From assembly GCA_008694505.1 (NCBI GenBank), contig VZDJ01000052.1:3055245-3119244 (forward strand): DNA of 64,000 nt, given 5' to 3'. Shown here piece after piece: positions 1 to 12,700 of this stretch. This DNA is from Cyanoderma ruficeps. Taxonomy: Eukaryota > Chordata > Aves > Passeriformes > Timaliidae. The notes below the pieces were generated by a model. It saw only the letters and a program-made list of their open reading frames with translations. It made no database searches and was not told the origin of the DNA. Position numbers and translations under genes: made by a program. How positions within the stretch are numbered: position 1 is the first letter of the stretch; each line of letters opens with the position of its first letter.

Positions 1-3000
1 TAGGTCGTGCACTTCCGATATCTTTACACTACTGAAAATAGCTTGGTTTTGGCAGTATAAACAGAATTTTAAAAATTCTAATGAAAGCCAGACATTTTAG
101 ACTTAACATGTTCATAATTATGTTAATTAATGCTCATGTATTAGCTAAACATTCACTGACAGATAACTAAAGGGACATCGTTGCTTGCCTTTCTTTGAAA
201 TCAGTGTTGCTCTTGTACATTGTATTAATAGTGTCTGTGATTGATTAGTCCTTGATGATTTGCTTTCAGAGTAGGATGAGATATTCCAGTTAACATGTAC
301 ATATTTTTTTGGTTCCTCAATCTATGATTGTTTCAGAGGCATAATTCACATTTTTGTAAAAATTCTATGCAATTTTGTGGCATGATGTTTCTTCCACTTG
401 TAATTTTATGTGCTTACATTACAGATCCAAAGGACAAATAAAAATTTCTTAACACAAACCCAGTTTTCTCTTTTCAGTGACTGGAGAGCCTCAGTTGACT
501 CAGGAGACCTTACCCTGACCCCTTCTCTGATGGGAAGGGGTAGTGCCAGGAGAAGGCAAGGAAATTTCCCTGCAGGCTTTTGTGTTCACACCAAGAACAA
601 GAAATTGCACATGCCTGTGCTTCCAGCCCCAGTCCCTCCCAGCACAATGTGTATTTGCTGCTCCTCTGAAACAATGGAAAACAAAATGCGCTGTGCAGGG
701 AGCCAATGAACTGGTAAGAAAATGGGTTGGTTTACAGGAAGGCTTTTGCAGAAGAGCTGGGACATGATTTCCAGCCATACCAATAAACTGCCTCGACAAA
801 TTACAGCACCTCTATTTCTGTTCCACTGCCCCAGCTGTTTCACTAATCATCTATTCAATTATATATGTGCTGTGAAATGTACCTTTGCAGGGCCTTCCAC
901 TGAGAGCATTGAAAAATAAATCTATTCCTTTGCCTTCTGACTTCCCTTCCCCTATTTAATTTACAATGTACAAAATTATCTCTGGGAGAAGAGATAAGCA
1001 GGTATATTAATCCAATGTACTGAGGGATATATACCTGTTAAAATAAATAGTCTCTGAGGCAGCTGGAGTCAAATCACTCACTAGAAGGGAAACGGGGTCT
1101 GACACATGGGATGGACACAGCACAGGATGAGGCCAGGCAAGGAAGGGAGGAACAGAGCTGAAAGCAGAGCCATGAGTCTGACAGACAGGAATAAGACTGG
1201 GATGGAAATGGAGAAGTGAGGGGGAATCAAAAGAAAAAAAAAAAAAAGGGTACATTTCCTTCCCCAAAGAAGAGCAGTGGGGTGTGAAATCAAGAGTGGG
1301 GTTTGCCAGTCCCGCTGTGAAGTGATACAATTCAGAGGAGGCACATGGAACCACAGGGCAGAAGGGCAGCCTGGCACCAAGAAATTGGGGAATAAGGTGG
1401 AGATGGTGATGGTGAGCACAGAGGGAAAAACCAGGAGGCCATGGGAAGGATTGGGAAACAACCCTTGGCTCCCGCAGGGCTCGACGAGGCAGGATTTTCA
1501 CCTGCCAGCTGAGCAGGTGACCTTGGTGCTTGTACTTGGGCCACAGGAGACTGACTTGGCTCCTGGGGGGAGAGAGGAGCAGGTTGGGATGTGTGGAAAA
1601 GCTGTTTGGAGGCTGAGCACAGGGAGGTGGGTGTTGCAGAGGCCAGGCAGTGGGGCCTGAGCTGCTTTGAGAAGCCCAGTGGGTTGTTGAGCTTCAGGTG
1701 AGTTCTGCAAATGCACCTGGTGATGGCCAGAAGAAAACCAGTCCCATCTCAGCAGCTTCCTGAGCCTTACACCGTTTCCTTCACTGTGGAGCAGCTTCCA
1801 GGAGAGGGCTGGAGAATACCTGGATCCAGCTGAGATGTTGGGATGAGCACTGGGGAACATTGGTGAGAAGGACAGAAAGAGTTTGGAGTGGATGAGCAGG
1901 CTGAAGGAATGGACAACCAGGCCTTCTAAAACCTGAGCAAGCACTTGAACCCAAGGAAGCAAATTTGAGGTAAGCAGCTGTGCATTTGAATTACATGAAT
2001 GGGGGTTAAACCCCCAAGGACTATATCATACCCTTGGATTTTGGGAGAGCTCTGTGTGAAGGAGCTGCACATCAAATCTGCCAGCCTAAGCTCACACAGG
2101 GCAGGATTCTCTTGTCCATCATCAGACCTGGTCCCTTCCTGGCCTTACTCTTCTTTAAGGGCTCAGTAGGAGAAGGAAGAGCTGCTCAGCAAAAGGGCCA
2201 ATGCAGGAAATCAAAGCCACATTCAAAAAGTAGCAGGTGATGGTCACTAGTGAAGCCAACTGCAGCAAGGAATTCAGGGCTTAAAAATGCTCCTCTAGAG
2301 AGAAGGTGTCTGCTGGACAGGCAGTTGGAAAGGCTTGGGGCTTGTGCTGCTGTAGATGCTGTAGATCCATTGTACTTTTTCTCAGTTTACGTGTTCCTGT
2401 TATGGGGGTAGCATGATCAAAAGGAGGATCTGGGAGAAAAAACACTGAAGAAATGAGAAATCCAAGTGTTCAGCCTGCAGACAGTAAAGAAGAAAACATT
2501 GGAGGTAATCTATTAACTACTGTGTAATTCGTATGATATTATAGGCCAGGGGTTTTTGGAATGGTGGGCTGCATACCATGGTGGGAAGACTGTGGTAAGA
2601 GGTGCTAATCCTTATGGCTGGATTCCCCTCCAGGTAGAAGGGCTTTAAGTAGCATTGAGGGAGCCAAGCTTTAATTCTGAACAAATTGAAGCCAACCTGA
2701 TGAATGTGAAGAGAGGAAATGTAAGGCCTGCTGCTGTATCAATGGGGGAAGCCTGGCTGATGAGCAGGAGACCTTGGCAACTTCCACTGCTGAGAACTGA
2801 AATGTAATTATTGTCACGAGCTGCTGTGGGATGATTGGCCTGTTCAAATTACAGGGTAAGGGGGATTGAATAATTTTAAAAGAGGGGAAAAAAAGGGGCA
2901 GGGGGAGGTGTGAATCAAACTTTGCTGTTGGAAAAGATGAAATTTAACTGGCAAGTGTTGCTGCACTGATCTGACCCACAGATGGCAGGAGCTGTGAGCA

Positions 3001-5100
3001 GGGCAGGTGAGTTGTCTTCAGCTGGGAAAGAGGTTACAGCTGGGAAACACCCTGTGCAGGTTTTGTACCACATTTCAGGAAAATGCAGAGAAAAACTGGC
3101 CCTGTATATTCCCTGGGCCACAGACCAATGGCTGAAAGCTGGGCTTCACACGAAAACCACCAGAGGCTGGTGGAAAGGCAAAACACCAGCTGCCAGATGG
3201 AAGCTGGAGGCAAGAGAGACACACCAAAATCTTTATTTTCTTTCTGTGTACACATAGCAGAGATGACGGATTGTAAGCACGGACAGGAAGAGGGGATGAG
3301 GCACTGCAGGGGATGCTGCACACCAGGTACTTGCACCATGTGGTCGGTGTGACTGCAGCCGAGGGGACTGTGATGGACAGGGCAGACCAGATGATCTCAC
3401 AACATCTCCTGGCCTGAAGATCTGTTGCTCTTAGTATAATGTTCTTTTCTTCGAGGGTTTTTTCCCCCAGGAGGGCACTTTCACATGTGATCGGCCCAAG
3501 GCTGTGATTCCCCTTGGAAAGGCTTTCTAATGTCCTCTTAATTGCCAGGGTCAGTAAAGTAACCCTGAATGGTGATTCAGCCATATGGGATGCCTCCCAG
3601 AAAACGAGTCACCTCTCTCCAAGGGTGTAAATCAGTAAAATTGTTGCATCCCAGGAGCCCTCAGCAATAAATAAACTCAACCCAAGTGCTCTTGCAGCTC
3701 ACCACCAGCTGAGCAGAGCAGATGAACTCCCTGGCTGGAAGCAAAGCCAGGCTGTAGAGCCTGTGGTAAGATGCATCTCTGACTCACAGAGTGCAGCCTG
3801 TCAGCCTCGGGGAAACAGCTGGAGACAGAGCTCCAGCGAGGGGGAGGCAGTGGCTGCGGTGTGCCACGATCTCCATCCCAGAGTGCAATGATCTCAGCAG
3901 AGAGCTCAGTTCCTCGAGCTAGGTGAAAAGCCTCTCCTGATGAGAAAGGACTTGTAGAAGTAGGAAACAGCCTGTATTCCTTTCAGTAAATAAATATTCC
4001 ACTCTGCTTTCACTTTGTGGCCGCAGAGTGCTCCCTCTGATCGTTAAGCCCCAGACCGCAGCCCGCCGTCAGCAGGGCTGTTTGCTGCCCTGATTTATGG
4101 GCTGGGAGCCACCACAGAGCCCCTTCATGTCACTGCTGCCTTCTGTGCTGTGCCCAGAAACCTGCAGGCAGCTGCCAGGCCCGGCTGGAGAGGAGGGGAG
4201 GGAGAGAAGTCCTTTCCTGCTCCCCAGGGAGGGTTTTCCTGCACCTGTGGATGTGCTGGGCTGGGAGAGGGGTTGGGGACCCCTGGCCGGGGCTGGAGGT
4301 GGTGCAGAATGGCACAGGCTGTCCAGTGTCACCTGTGCTGGTACCACACATGGAGTGATGCCATGAAATGCCACAGCGCTGTGGCATCCCAGGCCTTTGC
4401 TCTGCACTGCTGAGAAACCCTGCGCTGCCTCTGGCACAGGACCCAACTCAGCTCAGTGCATTAGAGCGTTCACCAGTGCGTGTCTCCTACATCTTGCTGC
4501 TATTAGCTCCTTTTATTATACCAGGGGTCTAGAAATAGGAAGAAAACACCCTGGTATCGCCTTGGCAGCAACAAAATAACTGCTCTGCTTTCCCTGAGGA
4601 AATCCAGCTTTGGGCATTCGTTCTCCCTTTCCATAAAAAGCAACTGTTTTTGCCATAATTTAAAAGCCCTATCTGTTTTAAAATTCCTGTTCCCTTAGAC
4701 CAGTGACAGACTGGGAGCTGTGATAACTTTCTTGTGTCAAGGTAACTAATGAGAGGGAAATTATCTGGCTCTCCATGGAAATGCTGCTGTTCTCAACCAT
4801 TTAAGAAAAGCTGCGACTCCTCACCCGTACACTCATACTGGGACTGGCTGTGGACAGGAGATGCCAGTGGTGCCAGGTGAGGTCCAAGGCACAGGGAACA
4901 GGCATTTGCTGGTGTTACACACAGTGGTAAAAACCTCGGGGTTTAATTGGCCCTGCTTCACTATGGGTTAAGGTGAATTTGGCACAATTATCATTATCTT
5001 GCTTCATGGTATTGAGTTAAATATCTCTTTTATCCGTATTCCAATCACTTGCAAGCACTGAGATGGTTGCAGCAAAGCTGTCTGTGTCAAAACACGGCAC
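1..5100. other. Intergenic sequence, no gene seen
   Basis: The first 1 kb is AT-rich; 1.0-2.0 kb is rich in G and A on the plus strand, including a 14-base A run at 1234-1247; 3.3-4.4 kb is somewhat GC-richer but has no CpG cluster. Open frames here, such as the 164-codon minus-strand frame at 1007-1501 and the 154-codon one at 1498-1962, show no domain, no transmembrane or cysteine pattern and no splice-site pair. I see no RNA gene, transposon end or promoter. AATAAA hexamers occur but only at chance-like positions in AT-rich sequence. Confidence 0.6.
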
Positions 5101-8100
5101 TACCTTAAAAACAGTTGTATGAAAACCAGCACATGACCTGCATGTGAAATGAGGAGTTTGTTTCTATACAAACGGATTCCTCCTGCAGGTCGCTGCCTTC
5201 CCCTCGGGTTGCACTTTCATTTTCCCAGCCTTTCCCGTCTGCTGGCACTAGCTGCCGCTCTGCAGCAGCCTCGGCAGACACCAGGCTGGAGGAAACAAGG
5301 GGCAGCCTGGCTGTCCTCGGCAGAGGACAATCATCAGGCAAGACCAGGCAGATCCAGTGGTCCCTGGAATCCCGCTCCTGCCCTCTGCCTGAGTGGCTGT
5401 TTTCAGCTCAGACCCAAAATGCATGAGAACTGTCTGATATGTCTTGGTCTCCTCTGTTTGCAGTGCCGATGCACAGTGCACGTCCTATTTCTTCCCTGTT
5501 CACTTGGTTTTTCAGTGCTCTGGAGCATTGCCAGAAGTAAAGAACCAGCTCTGCAAAATAACACTTACAGCTTTTTGTTCCGGAAGGCAAGTTCTGAAAT
5601 ATTTCTTGGAGAAATACAAAGGATATTTCTTGAGCAGCCTGTCTAATCCAATGCACAACTCACGGTGCTCTTGATCCCCTTGTTAGCTCCACAGCAATTA
5701 GCACCCAGTCTTGTGAGCTCTTTGTGCCACAAACTTCTTTAAGTGTCAGAATTCACTAGCCAGGTATTAATATTGATTTTAGCCTATGTGGAATAAAGAG
5801 TGAAAAATCCGATACTTTTTTTTTTATGAAGAGCCATTTCATACTTTCATAATAGATGTCATAAAATTCCATCAATTACTGGGGTCTCTTCAGGGGACCT
5901 AATTATTGTGCTATGCATACCTAGTCTGAAAACTTAATAATATCTCCAGATGCTGCCAAAAGCCCTTTGGAAGTCTTACATTCCACGAGGGAACCCTCTG
6001 CTCTGTTTGGTTTTTTTCTTTCTTTTAAATGAACTATCAAACGTTCAGTGAGGGAGATGATCTGGAAACCTGCATTCACACAAATTCAGGGTGGTATTGT
6101 TCCTGTAAGACAGGGAGGGAGGAGGGTATTTATTTTATTTTTTAATAATTAGATCATCTTGGGTTTGCCTTAGGTCAACTATTTAATGGTGACTGCCCAG
6201 TGTCACACGCTCAGGGAACTACAGATAGATCCCCCCATTCCTGTAGGAACTGTCAGTGCTGTAGCAGTTAATGGGCAGCTTTGGGGTTGCTTTTTGGGGG
6301 GAGAGGTCATCCTAGCAGAAGGTGAATGCCAACAGAGGCAAAGCTATTTTAGTGACTCCTTGTGTGAAAGCAACAAGATCCTGGTGGAGCACTGGGAATT
6401 TTATACATGGACTGCTTGACAAATGCCCAAGAGAGCAGCATGTTCCACCCCAGCACAAAAGATTCTGGATGATTGAGATCACACTGGGTGAGGTGTTCCT
6501 GGAGTATTTCCCCTCTTTCAGAGCTACCAAGGCCTGTAGCACTGTGTGCCAAAGGGAAACAGGAGTGGAGCAAGGCCCAGCACAGAAGGCAGCGCTCAGC
6601 CCTCTGCAAAAGCCCAAGGCAAGGTTTGGCCCATGGGAAGACAAACCAGAGCCATGGAACAAGCTGCCATCTTCACATTTTCACATCCAGATGGCTGTTA
6701 TGAAACAAGAAACATGATGTGCCTGAGTCTGTCTGAGAGGACAAAACCACACTGGTGGATCATGCTAATCCCTTCACGTCTGAACCCCAGCTCCTCTTGG
6801 GTGCATTACTCATCCCTGTGGCTCTCCAAAGAACTAGACTTTCCTTTAGATGTCTGATTTTGCTGAAAGATCTGAGAAATGCTCAAGGGCATAAATTATT
6901 CTTTTCATAGCCTGTGATAATATATGATTCTTAAATTGCCACCAGATCTGCCTCCTTCAGATAGTGGAATGAAAATAATGCTGTGCCTGTCCTGAGCCAG
7001 GAGGAGGATCTGGTCAAAACCACGTAGCCTTTCAGCAACCCAGCAGCATCATGGATGCAGATGGTGGATGATGCCTGGAGAAATGCAAGTGTTGGAGGAT
7101 CAGGATTAAATATCAGTCACTCAAATTAATTTATTATAACAGTCCTCAGAATTGGGACCAGGTTTATAAGGATGCTAAGTCTGTCCCTATGGTGTAAATC
7201 AGTGTGGCGTGTACACTGCAGGGCGATGGAGCACTGGTGTGGAGTAGGGCAGGAGTTGGTTTCTTCCTCTGTACTACCACCCACTCCAAATCTAAACTGG
7301 GGCATTCATAAAGCCTCCTTTAAATAATAAAAAAAATTCATTTGTAATTATGAAAATTATCCCCACTAATATTACTGGTGCTTACAGCAGTCACCGGTTG
7401 CATGCTTGCAACCTTCCTTGACCAGCAGCAGATGTGGGACCGTTCCTGCGCTGTGAAATGGAAATTGTTTTCACATGACTCAAGCAGATGATACTTCCTA
7501 AAAAATCAATAAACATCATAGCACCTGCAGTAAAATCAGAGTTAGCAACCCTAAATCAGTGAAAGCTGCAAAACCACTAGCTCAGGGAGCTGTAGAAGAC
7601 AGGTAAGTGATTTAAAGCACGTAGTATTTATATAAAATGGGGGGGGAACCACTCAGAGGATGTTTCTATACAACCGTTTTGGGTTTTCTGGCTAACATTC
7701 CTTACCAGCAGAAATACAGGCATCAGCCAACACTGCCTGATCCTGCTTTTTCTGGCAAAGTTGCAATTTGCCACAAGTTACAGTGGGAGCAGGACTCCTC
7801 TTACAATAAAACACATCCATTTCCCAGGCAGCTTTCTATGGGAGCCACACTGTGGCTTTGATTGCAGATGGAGCCCATCCAGGCACGCTGACAGCCAGGC
7901 ACTCGTGATCACGGTGGCTGCATTTGGGCTAAATCCTTGCTCTCCCTACAGGAGACTTGTAAGGCAAGAAGCACAGGCATCAACACACAGTTTAGGCACG
8001 GGTCTGCCAAGACCCTTCCTATTGCCACAAGGATATTTCTGCCCTACACGAGCCAAAAAAAAAAACCAACCCAGAAGCATGTTAATTTAATAATGGAGGA

Positions 8101-9660
8101 GAGATTCTACCACACTCGTTTATTGTAACTGATGAAAAGGCTGTAATGCAAATTGTTGTGCCAAGTTGCCTGTGCTAGCCAACATTTTGGCATGTTGCAT
8201 TCCTATCTAGGCAGCTTTTAATTATTAATCATTTTGAGTGTTTTGAGAGTTGAATTTCAGTGGATTTTAACTGATGGATTCTCATGGATATTAAACACTG
8301 AGCCCAAGTCTCAGTGTGAGGGTGTTGGCGCTGATCTCACACTGTTACTTCTGGCTGTGGGTGGCTGCAGAGGATGACAGCTGAAACTGCACATGTGAGA
8401 AAGTCTCAAATGTGTATCCATATGAGACTGGCCCTGTGGGTTCACATTTTTGCATTGCTATCCATTACAGTAATTGTTTCTTAGCCAGTGTCCTAGGTTA
8501 AAACAAAACTAAAGCTTCTGCTTTTCCCACGTTCACTTGCAGAGGTTTCAGGATGTGTGTGATCATTTCCAAGAGTTTATTGTTGTTGGCCAAGTAGGAC
8601 TTTCCATGGACAAGAGAAGACACAACTGGAAACAGAGAGCTCCTCATTCAACACTAAGTCATTCCAACCACATGGGATAATTTCAAATGGATCTCAGTGT
8701 GAGTGAGCCAATGATCATGTGCCCGTATCCTGAGACAGTGACTGATCTGAAAAATGATACATCCATGTAACCCTGGGATCAGAAGTGTTTGCTTCTTATA
8801 TTTTGAACTATTTGCCAAAGCTGAACAACTCCAGCTCTGGCAACTATTGATAGAATATGATCACTTCAAAAGAGAAAGATTTTGCGAGTTTTTATACACG
8901 CATTAATATTAAATCCTCTGGAAAATTCCAAAATGCGACTTTGCACCGAGTCCCCTGTGACAGGACATCCCCCATGAGAAAGAATGAGAGGGGAGAATGT
9001 AGCCCAGAAAAACTGACAGTTTAAACATCCCTAGAGAAAAATATAACCAGGGAAATTATTTTTGTGTATGTGCTGGGCTTGGGGGCGGAGGCTGGGTTTG
9101 TTTTATTAAGCAAATGACCCATGGCTCTTCTGCAAGGAAGAAGGCAGATTTTAGATAGGAAAACTGTGCATCTTACTTGGAATCAGTGGTCTATCAAAAC
9201 TGTTGGAAGTTACCACTTTTAAAGGTGCCTTGGTCCTGTGTTCAGTCCAGCTGAACAACTTGGGGAGTCAACCCTGGGACTTTAATGGATGGATGGATTT
9301 CGTGAGCAAGAAAAAAGCCTGGACTTATCTACAGAGACTTGGAACATTTGGGGCAAGTGTTCCAAATTAAGAAAGAAAACATTCCATGATTTACGTCAAA
9401 ACTATAAAAATAAGCATTATGCACTGCTCATGCTCTGACCGAAGTCAGCATCCAAAACACGCAAAAATTACTTTTAATTACTCCAGCTCATGACAAATTA
9501 AATTCTCCTTGCTGTTCCATGGCTGAAAGATCTGTCTTGTCTTGACTTTTTTCCTGTAACCATTCCCAGACACAAGAGGTGCTGTATAGAGGTTCAGAAC
9601 CACGCCATGATATCCATGACAGAGGACACAGGAGAGGGGGAAGGGAGAAAGCAAAAGGCA
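5101..9660. other. Intergenic sequence, no gene seen
   Basis: Mixed AT-rich sequence with short homopolymers (T run 5816-5825, A run 8055-8065) and scattered single CpGs, the densest around 5.16-5.35 kb. No ORF looks like an exon. No CR1, LTR, tandem repeat longer than a few units, or structured RNA was recognised. An old transposon remnant too diverged to see by eye remains possible. Confidence 0.55.
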
Positions 9661-9676
9661 TTATTTGTTCTTACAG

Positions 9677-9700
9677 TATTAATATAGTAATATTAATATA
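9677..9700. repeat. AT-only imperfect palindrome
   Basis: A short stretch made of two TATTAATATA-like arms around a central TAGTAA reads almost the same on both strands. It has no flanking inverted-repeat structure suggesting a transposon end. It may simply be AT-rich sequence; a matrix-attachment or nuclease-sensitive role would be guesswork. Confidence 0.4.
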
Positions 9701-12700
9701 TACTATGAGCCTCCCACAAAGCTCCAGCTAAGCCTGTGGCCCTAGAGAACCGGTGCTGCGTTAGAAATATGTGGACAAAAAAGGCAAGGAAGGGACAAGG
9801 GCTTTTCCTGTGATAATGTCCACACAGCTGTGTGGTTTTTAAATAAATGAGGGTACAAATGAATGAAACTGTGTTTTGTTTCAAACTCAAATCAGGTTCT
9901 GCTGGCACCCAGAGCTGCTACAGTAGGATGCAATGTTACTTCCTACACCTGAGCTCCAGTGCAAGTGTTTCATGGTCACATTGGTTTATAAAGGGATGAA
10001 AGAGGGTGGATATGTCAGGCTGTGTGGTACTTTACAGCTCCTCTAAGCTGCCAGTGAAGATTCTCCTGCCAGCAGCACTTTGGTGTTGTTCCTCAGGCTG
10101 AAACTTTCCTTTTGCTGCAAGGGCTCCTCCACAAGAAGTGCCAGGTGCAGAGTGAAGCCCTTGAAGGCATTCCCTTGACAGAAGGGTGATGCTGATGGAG
10201 AGTACAGCACCAATTTGCAGTGCACTGCCTAAGAGAAAAGGCACGTCAGCTGGGGGAATAATTTGCAGTAATGAGGGTGAAAGCTAAACTTTGCAGCAGA
10301 GCTCTTGTCAAACAAAAATGTACCAAAGTCACAGTGAATTTCTGGAATACCTGACAGGCATTTCTTCTGGGTAAGGCTCCATAACACACACTCACTTCAC
10401 AAGCCATTTCCTTTGCTTTACAGACTGTCACTGTTGAGCTGATGCCACCAGAAGTTGGAAGGAAATGTGACTGGAGCTCCTCCATCAGCAGTTCTAATTT
10501 CCTTCCCCAAGGTGGGAGGAGTGGCACATAAAGAGAAAACTTGTGTGTGTGTCTCTATGGAGAACGCCAACGAGGCAACACAAATGAGCAGGATTGTTTA
10601 TGCCGGGTTATCAAATGCTGTTGCTACCGACTACTATGTGTGATTAGAAGAAAAAAATTTAAAAAAGAAACTTTATACTGAATTTTTGGTGCTAGAAGGG
10701 CTGCGTGTATCTGCTCCTGGTGTGTTGTTGGATTAGGAAGATGCATTCCTAGTACCCACAGGTGTGCAGAGCAAAGACCTCTCCTGCTGACCAAGCCCTC
10801 CAGATGATGCTGCAGCTCCTGAAGGAGCAGAGCAGTGGGAACAAGTGGCTGGAGTCCCAGCAGGGCTGCACTGCTGCAGCTTGAGTACACAACTCTATTT
10901 GCTGTAACTGAGGTGACTCCAGAAGTCTCATGATCTTCTGAGGGCTGCTGTGTTTTCATGTGAGATAAACATTGGTCTCTACAGGATCTGACACTTGGTC
11001 AAACCAAGAAATGCACCTGCATTTCCAAAATCCCTCACGGAAATCCTGGCATGGACATGCACAGCAAGCAGCAGCTTGGATTTTGTGTCAATGGCTCTGG
11101 GGTAGGAAATCATTGTGGTATCTCCACAATCTGTGCTGCTTTGTGTGGACAAAGAGTCACACCTCAACTCTGAGCACAGCTAGTGATTCTTGGGATAAGT
11201 GTCTTAGGCTTTTCCCTAAGAAAGGCAGCTTGAGAAAGGGCTGTTCATCCCTTCACCTCAGCTGGGGCTGAGATCTTCATGCCTGTGGAATGAAAAATGA
11301 ATTAAACTTCTGGGGGAGAAGGCTGGTATGAAATAAACATCAGATGTGTCCACTGCACAGACTTAAGAGGAGAAATAGTGTTTTGGAGGTGAACAATGAC
11401 TGTGGCCAAAGAAAGAGCCAGGGAAAGAACCCATTGGATTTTCATTGGCATCCCATCCTCTTCTGCAGTGAAAGCTGGCATATTGAAGGACAGATGATTT
11501 GCCTGCCTGGTTTTTTTATAATGCTTTACACTTCCCAGGAGTTGTTTCTATATGACTGTAATAGAGCTGTCAAAACAACAGCTTGTGGTGGAGGATGCAG
11601 TCACACCTCTCAGCTCCGTGCTGCCCTTCTCCTGCAGCACCTGCTTCCAATGAGTGGCTGGAGGACGGGGCCAAATGAAGGTGACACTGGCTGTGAGTTC
11701 TGGATATGGCTCAGTGCTCATTTGGCTGACCTCAGCAGAGCCATGGCCTCAGGCCTCTCCAGCCTTTTGCACTGTAAGCCTGACCCCAACAAAGGTCTCC
11801 TTTGCCCCATGATTGTAGAAGTCCTTTTGCACCTTCCAGCCTCACTGTTCTGCATCCTGCCCTTCCTGCCCAGCATTCCTGATCTAACCACACTGTGCAG
11901 GCAACACATGGAGCACAGTCACAGGAGCAGCCAGCTGATGATTCGAGGTTTTGTCAAGTATTATTCTACTGCGGCTTGACAGGGCAATGAGAGTGAAGGT
12001 GAGACAAGATCTAGTCCCTACACACTGCAAAATGGCTGTTGAGTATGCTATAGAATATATCTCAAGGAGGAATAGCCTTAGGACTTCCTGGCAATGACTA
12101 CCTGGAGGGAGGCAGCATCCTGGTGCTGGGGTAGTGATGGCTCTCCCACACCTGGGGAAAAGAGAGTTAGGAAGTGTCCAGACCTGCTCTGTCTGGGAAT
12201 AATTGTGTAAAGTCAAACGAGTGGCAATATCAGAGCAAAACATTAATGAAGGGACTGGAGTGGCCATCCATCAATGTCCATTTGCTTGGAGGCATCAGAC
12301 TTTTTCTCCCTTCTTTTATCAGATATCTTCAGTAACCTACAGGTGCCTGCTTGCAAGGTCAGCATTTCCTACTCGTGAGAGCAGTGGCTCTGCAGGCTGA
12401 AGCTGAAAGCTGCGTAGATCCAACGTACCACCTCAATCAGATGTTTAAGTATCTCCGCAGGAATGATCACTGTCATTTAATTTGCTGATTAGTGTTGTCA
12501 TATCTATTTGTAGAATACAGTATAATTTATGGTGAGATCCCTGGAGGATCTTCAGCAAATGCTACAAGTAATTGAATCTGCTGATTTCTAAAGGTCAGGT
12601 GAAGACCGAGCATTATTATAACACAGATGAGGTGATGATGACACCAGGTAGCTTTACATTTCAAATGTAAAAACTTGTATTTACTGATCATTGCTGTATG

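Noticed and set aside
3320..3420. Possible degenerate CR1 3' remnant (CAGACCAGATGATCTC string)
   Set aside because: Only about 20 bp resemble the CR1 end, the following bases do not match, and the terminal ATTCTGTGATT-type repeat is missing.
11344..11979. 211-codon plus-strand open frame, the longest outside the CpG island
   Set aside because: No recognisable domain, no CpG promoter, no splice sites in the expected places, and composition like the neighbouring noncoding sequence. A retrogene would show a known protein. Conservation of the frame in another bird would change this view.
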